This document shows positions 43,830 to 44,452 of a DNA stretch of 44,452 bases, one piece after another. Every line of letters begins with the position of its first letter. Positions within the stretch are counted from its first letter, which is position 1. Made by a program: the position numbers and the translations under genes. The notes under the pieces were generated by a model that was not told the DNA's origin, searched no databases, and saw only the letters and a list, made by a program, of their open reading frames with translations. The stretch is from JAGQYH01 sp041393015 (GTDB lineage Bacteria > Bacteroidota > Bacteroidia > Chitinophagales > JADIYW01): the NCBI GenBank assembly GCA_041393015.1, contig JAWKKV010000015.1, forward strand, positions 1 to 44,452, given 5' to 3'.

Positions 43830-44452
43830 TTATTCGGGAATATATTTCTGTAAGGTAAAGCCAAATGTAGTACCTATCCCAACTTCACTTCTAACGTTTA
43901 TTGTTTGGTCGTGTGACTCTATGATGTTTTTAACAATTGACAACCCTAAGCCGGTTCCTCCCATTTTTCTCGCTCTACTTTTCTCTGCTCTAAAAAAACG
44001 CTCAAACAAACGGGGCAAATCACTTTCTTCAATTCCCGGTCCGTTATCCGTAATTTCTATCAAAATTTGCTCATCTAGATCATAAAATTGAATATCGGTT
44101 GTTCCTGAATATTTACCATATTTAATAGAATTTGAGATCAAATTCACTAATACTTGTTCAATTTTACTTTTATCGGCCACCACCATTAATGGGGTTTTAG
44201 ACTTACCAATTTGCATGGTGATATCCTGCTCATCAGCATAAATCTGCATATTGTTCACCACATCTTTTATAAGGTCAACAATATCAAAAGTAGTGAGTTC
44301 CAGCTTTAGGGAACCAGATTCATATTTCGACACATCTTCTAAATCCCTAACAATAGTATCTAATCTTTCAATATTCTTAATGGCCTTGTGAAGAAAATTA
44401 TCTCGAACTTTTAAATTATCCATTCCTCCATCATCCAAAGATTCCATGTAAC
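43830..44452 (-). CDS. Sensor histidine kinase, C-terminal part (5' end outside window)
   Basis: Only the last 207 residues are present; the frame is open to the window edge. The segment starts just after the phospho-acceptor His with YMESLDDGG and NIERLDTIVRDLEDVSKYE (DHp helix 2). The ATPase domain follows: NLISNSIKYGKYSG (N box), DNGPGI (G1), LFERFFR (F box) and GGTGLGLSIV (G2). This is closest to the PhoR-like kinases of Bacteroidota. The response regulator would be upstream on the minus strand, outside the window. Confidence 0.9.
   Translation of the reverse strand, partial: YMESLDDGGMDNLKVRDNFLHKAIKNIERLDTIVRDLEDVSKYESGSLKLELTTFDIVDLIKDVVNNMQIYADEQDITMQIGKSKTPLMVVADKSKIEQVLVNLISNSIKYGKYSGTTDIQFYDLDEQILIEITDNGPGIEESDLPRLFERFFRAEKSRARKMGGTGLGLSIVKNIIESHDQTINVRSEVGIGTTFGFTLQKYIPE

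Noticed and set aside
1..44452. tRNA, rRNA, CRISPR, IS element or prophage
   Set aside because: No cloverleaf, rRNA stretch, regular repeat array, transposase or phage gene was seen on either strand, though small RNAs cannot be excluded by eye.

Overview
The window is AT-rich bacterial DNA from a member of the Bacteroidota. Supporting signs: a secreted protein with a type IX secretion (T9SS) C-terminal sorting domain, the lineage-typical families DUF4290 and DUF3078, recurrent TAnnTTTG-type -7 promoter boxes, and short palindromic intergenic repeats. No rRNA, tRNA, CRISPR array, transposase or phage gene was seen. Lineage below phylum was not resolved.

Positions 1 to about 23.4 kb form a large surface-polysaccharide biosynthesis region, almost all on the + strand. 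It starts with the C-terminal end of a GDP-L-fucose synthase. It then holds glycosyltransferases (GT2, GT4 and GNT-I-like), a DegT/perosamine-type aminotransferase followed by a GNAT acetyltransferase, sugar/SAM methyltransferases, several extended-SDR sugar epimerases (a UDP-glucuronate 4-epimerase type and a WbpP-like UDP-HexNAc 4-epimerase), two asparagine-synthase (AsnB) paralogues, and a minus-strand multi-pass membrane protein that could be the polymerase. A MraY/WecA-type initiating phosphosugar transferase ends the region. Together these genes would make nucleotide sugars (GDP-6-deoxyhexoses, UDP-uronic acids or HexNAc), start the repeat unit on undecaprenyl phosphate, extend it, and decorate it by acetylation, methylation and possibly amidation.

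Between about 1.74 and 10.04 kb six genes (an epimerase, three glycosyltransferases, a methyltransferase and the first asnB) are broken by roughly 17 small frameshifts or stops, many in homopolymers, although the pieces still read as good protein. Genes elsewhere in the window are intact. This is either local consensus error or recent decay, and it is the main caution for the annotation.

From 23.4 to 35 kb lie housekeeping genes: a CoA-type NUDIX hydrolase (-), a UvrD/PcrA helicase, a DUF4290 protein next to murA (with Asp in place of the fosfomycin-target Cys), a TlpA-like thioredoxin, grpE-dnaJ, and a T9SS cargo protein translationally coupled to a NatA/NatB-type ABC exporter. A 339-bp gene-free stretch with several hairpins follows.

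From 35.2 to 41.8 kb all genes are on the - strand: an MscS channel, a DUF3078 protein, an exported sphingomyelinase-like phosphodiesterase paired with a PAQR/hemolysin III membrane protein, and a membrane polyferredoxin (NapH-like) coupled to an FAD/NAD(P) oxidoreductase. From 41.9 kb to the end come a secreted protein with internal repeats, two overlapping lipoprotein genes, and the C-terminal half of a PhoR-like sensor histidine kinase cut by the window edge.
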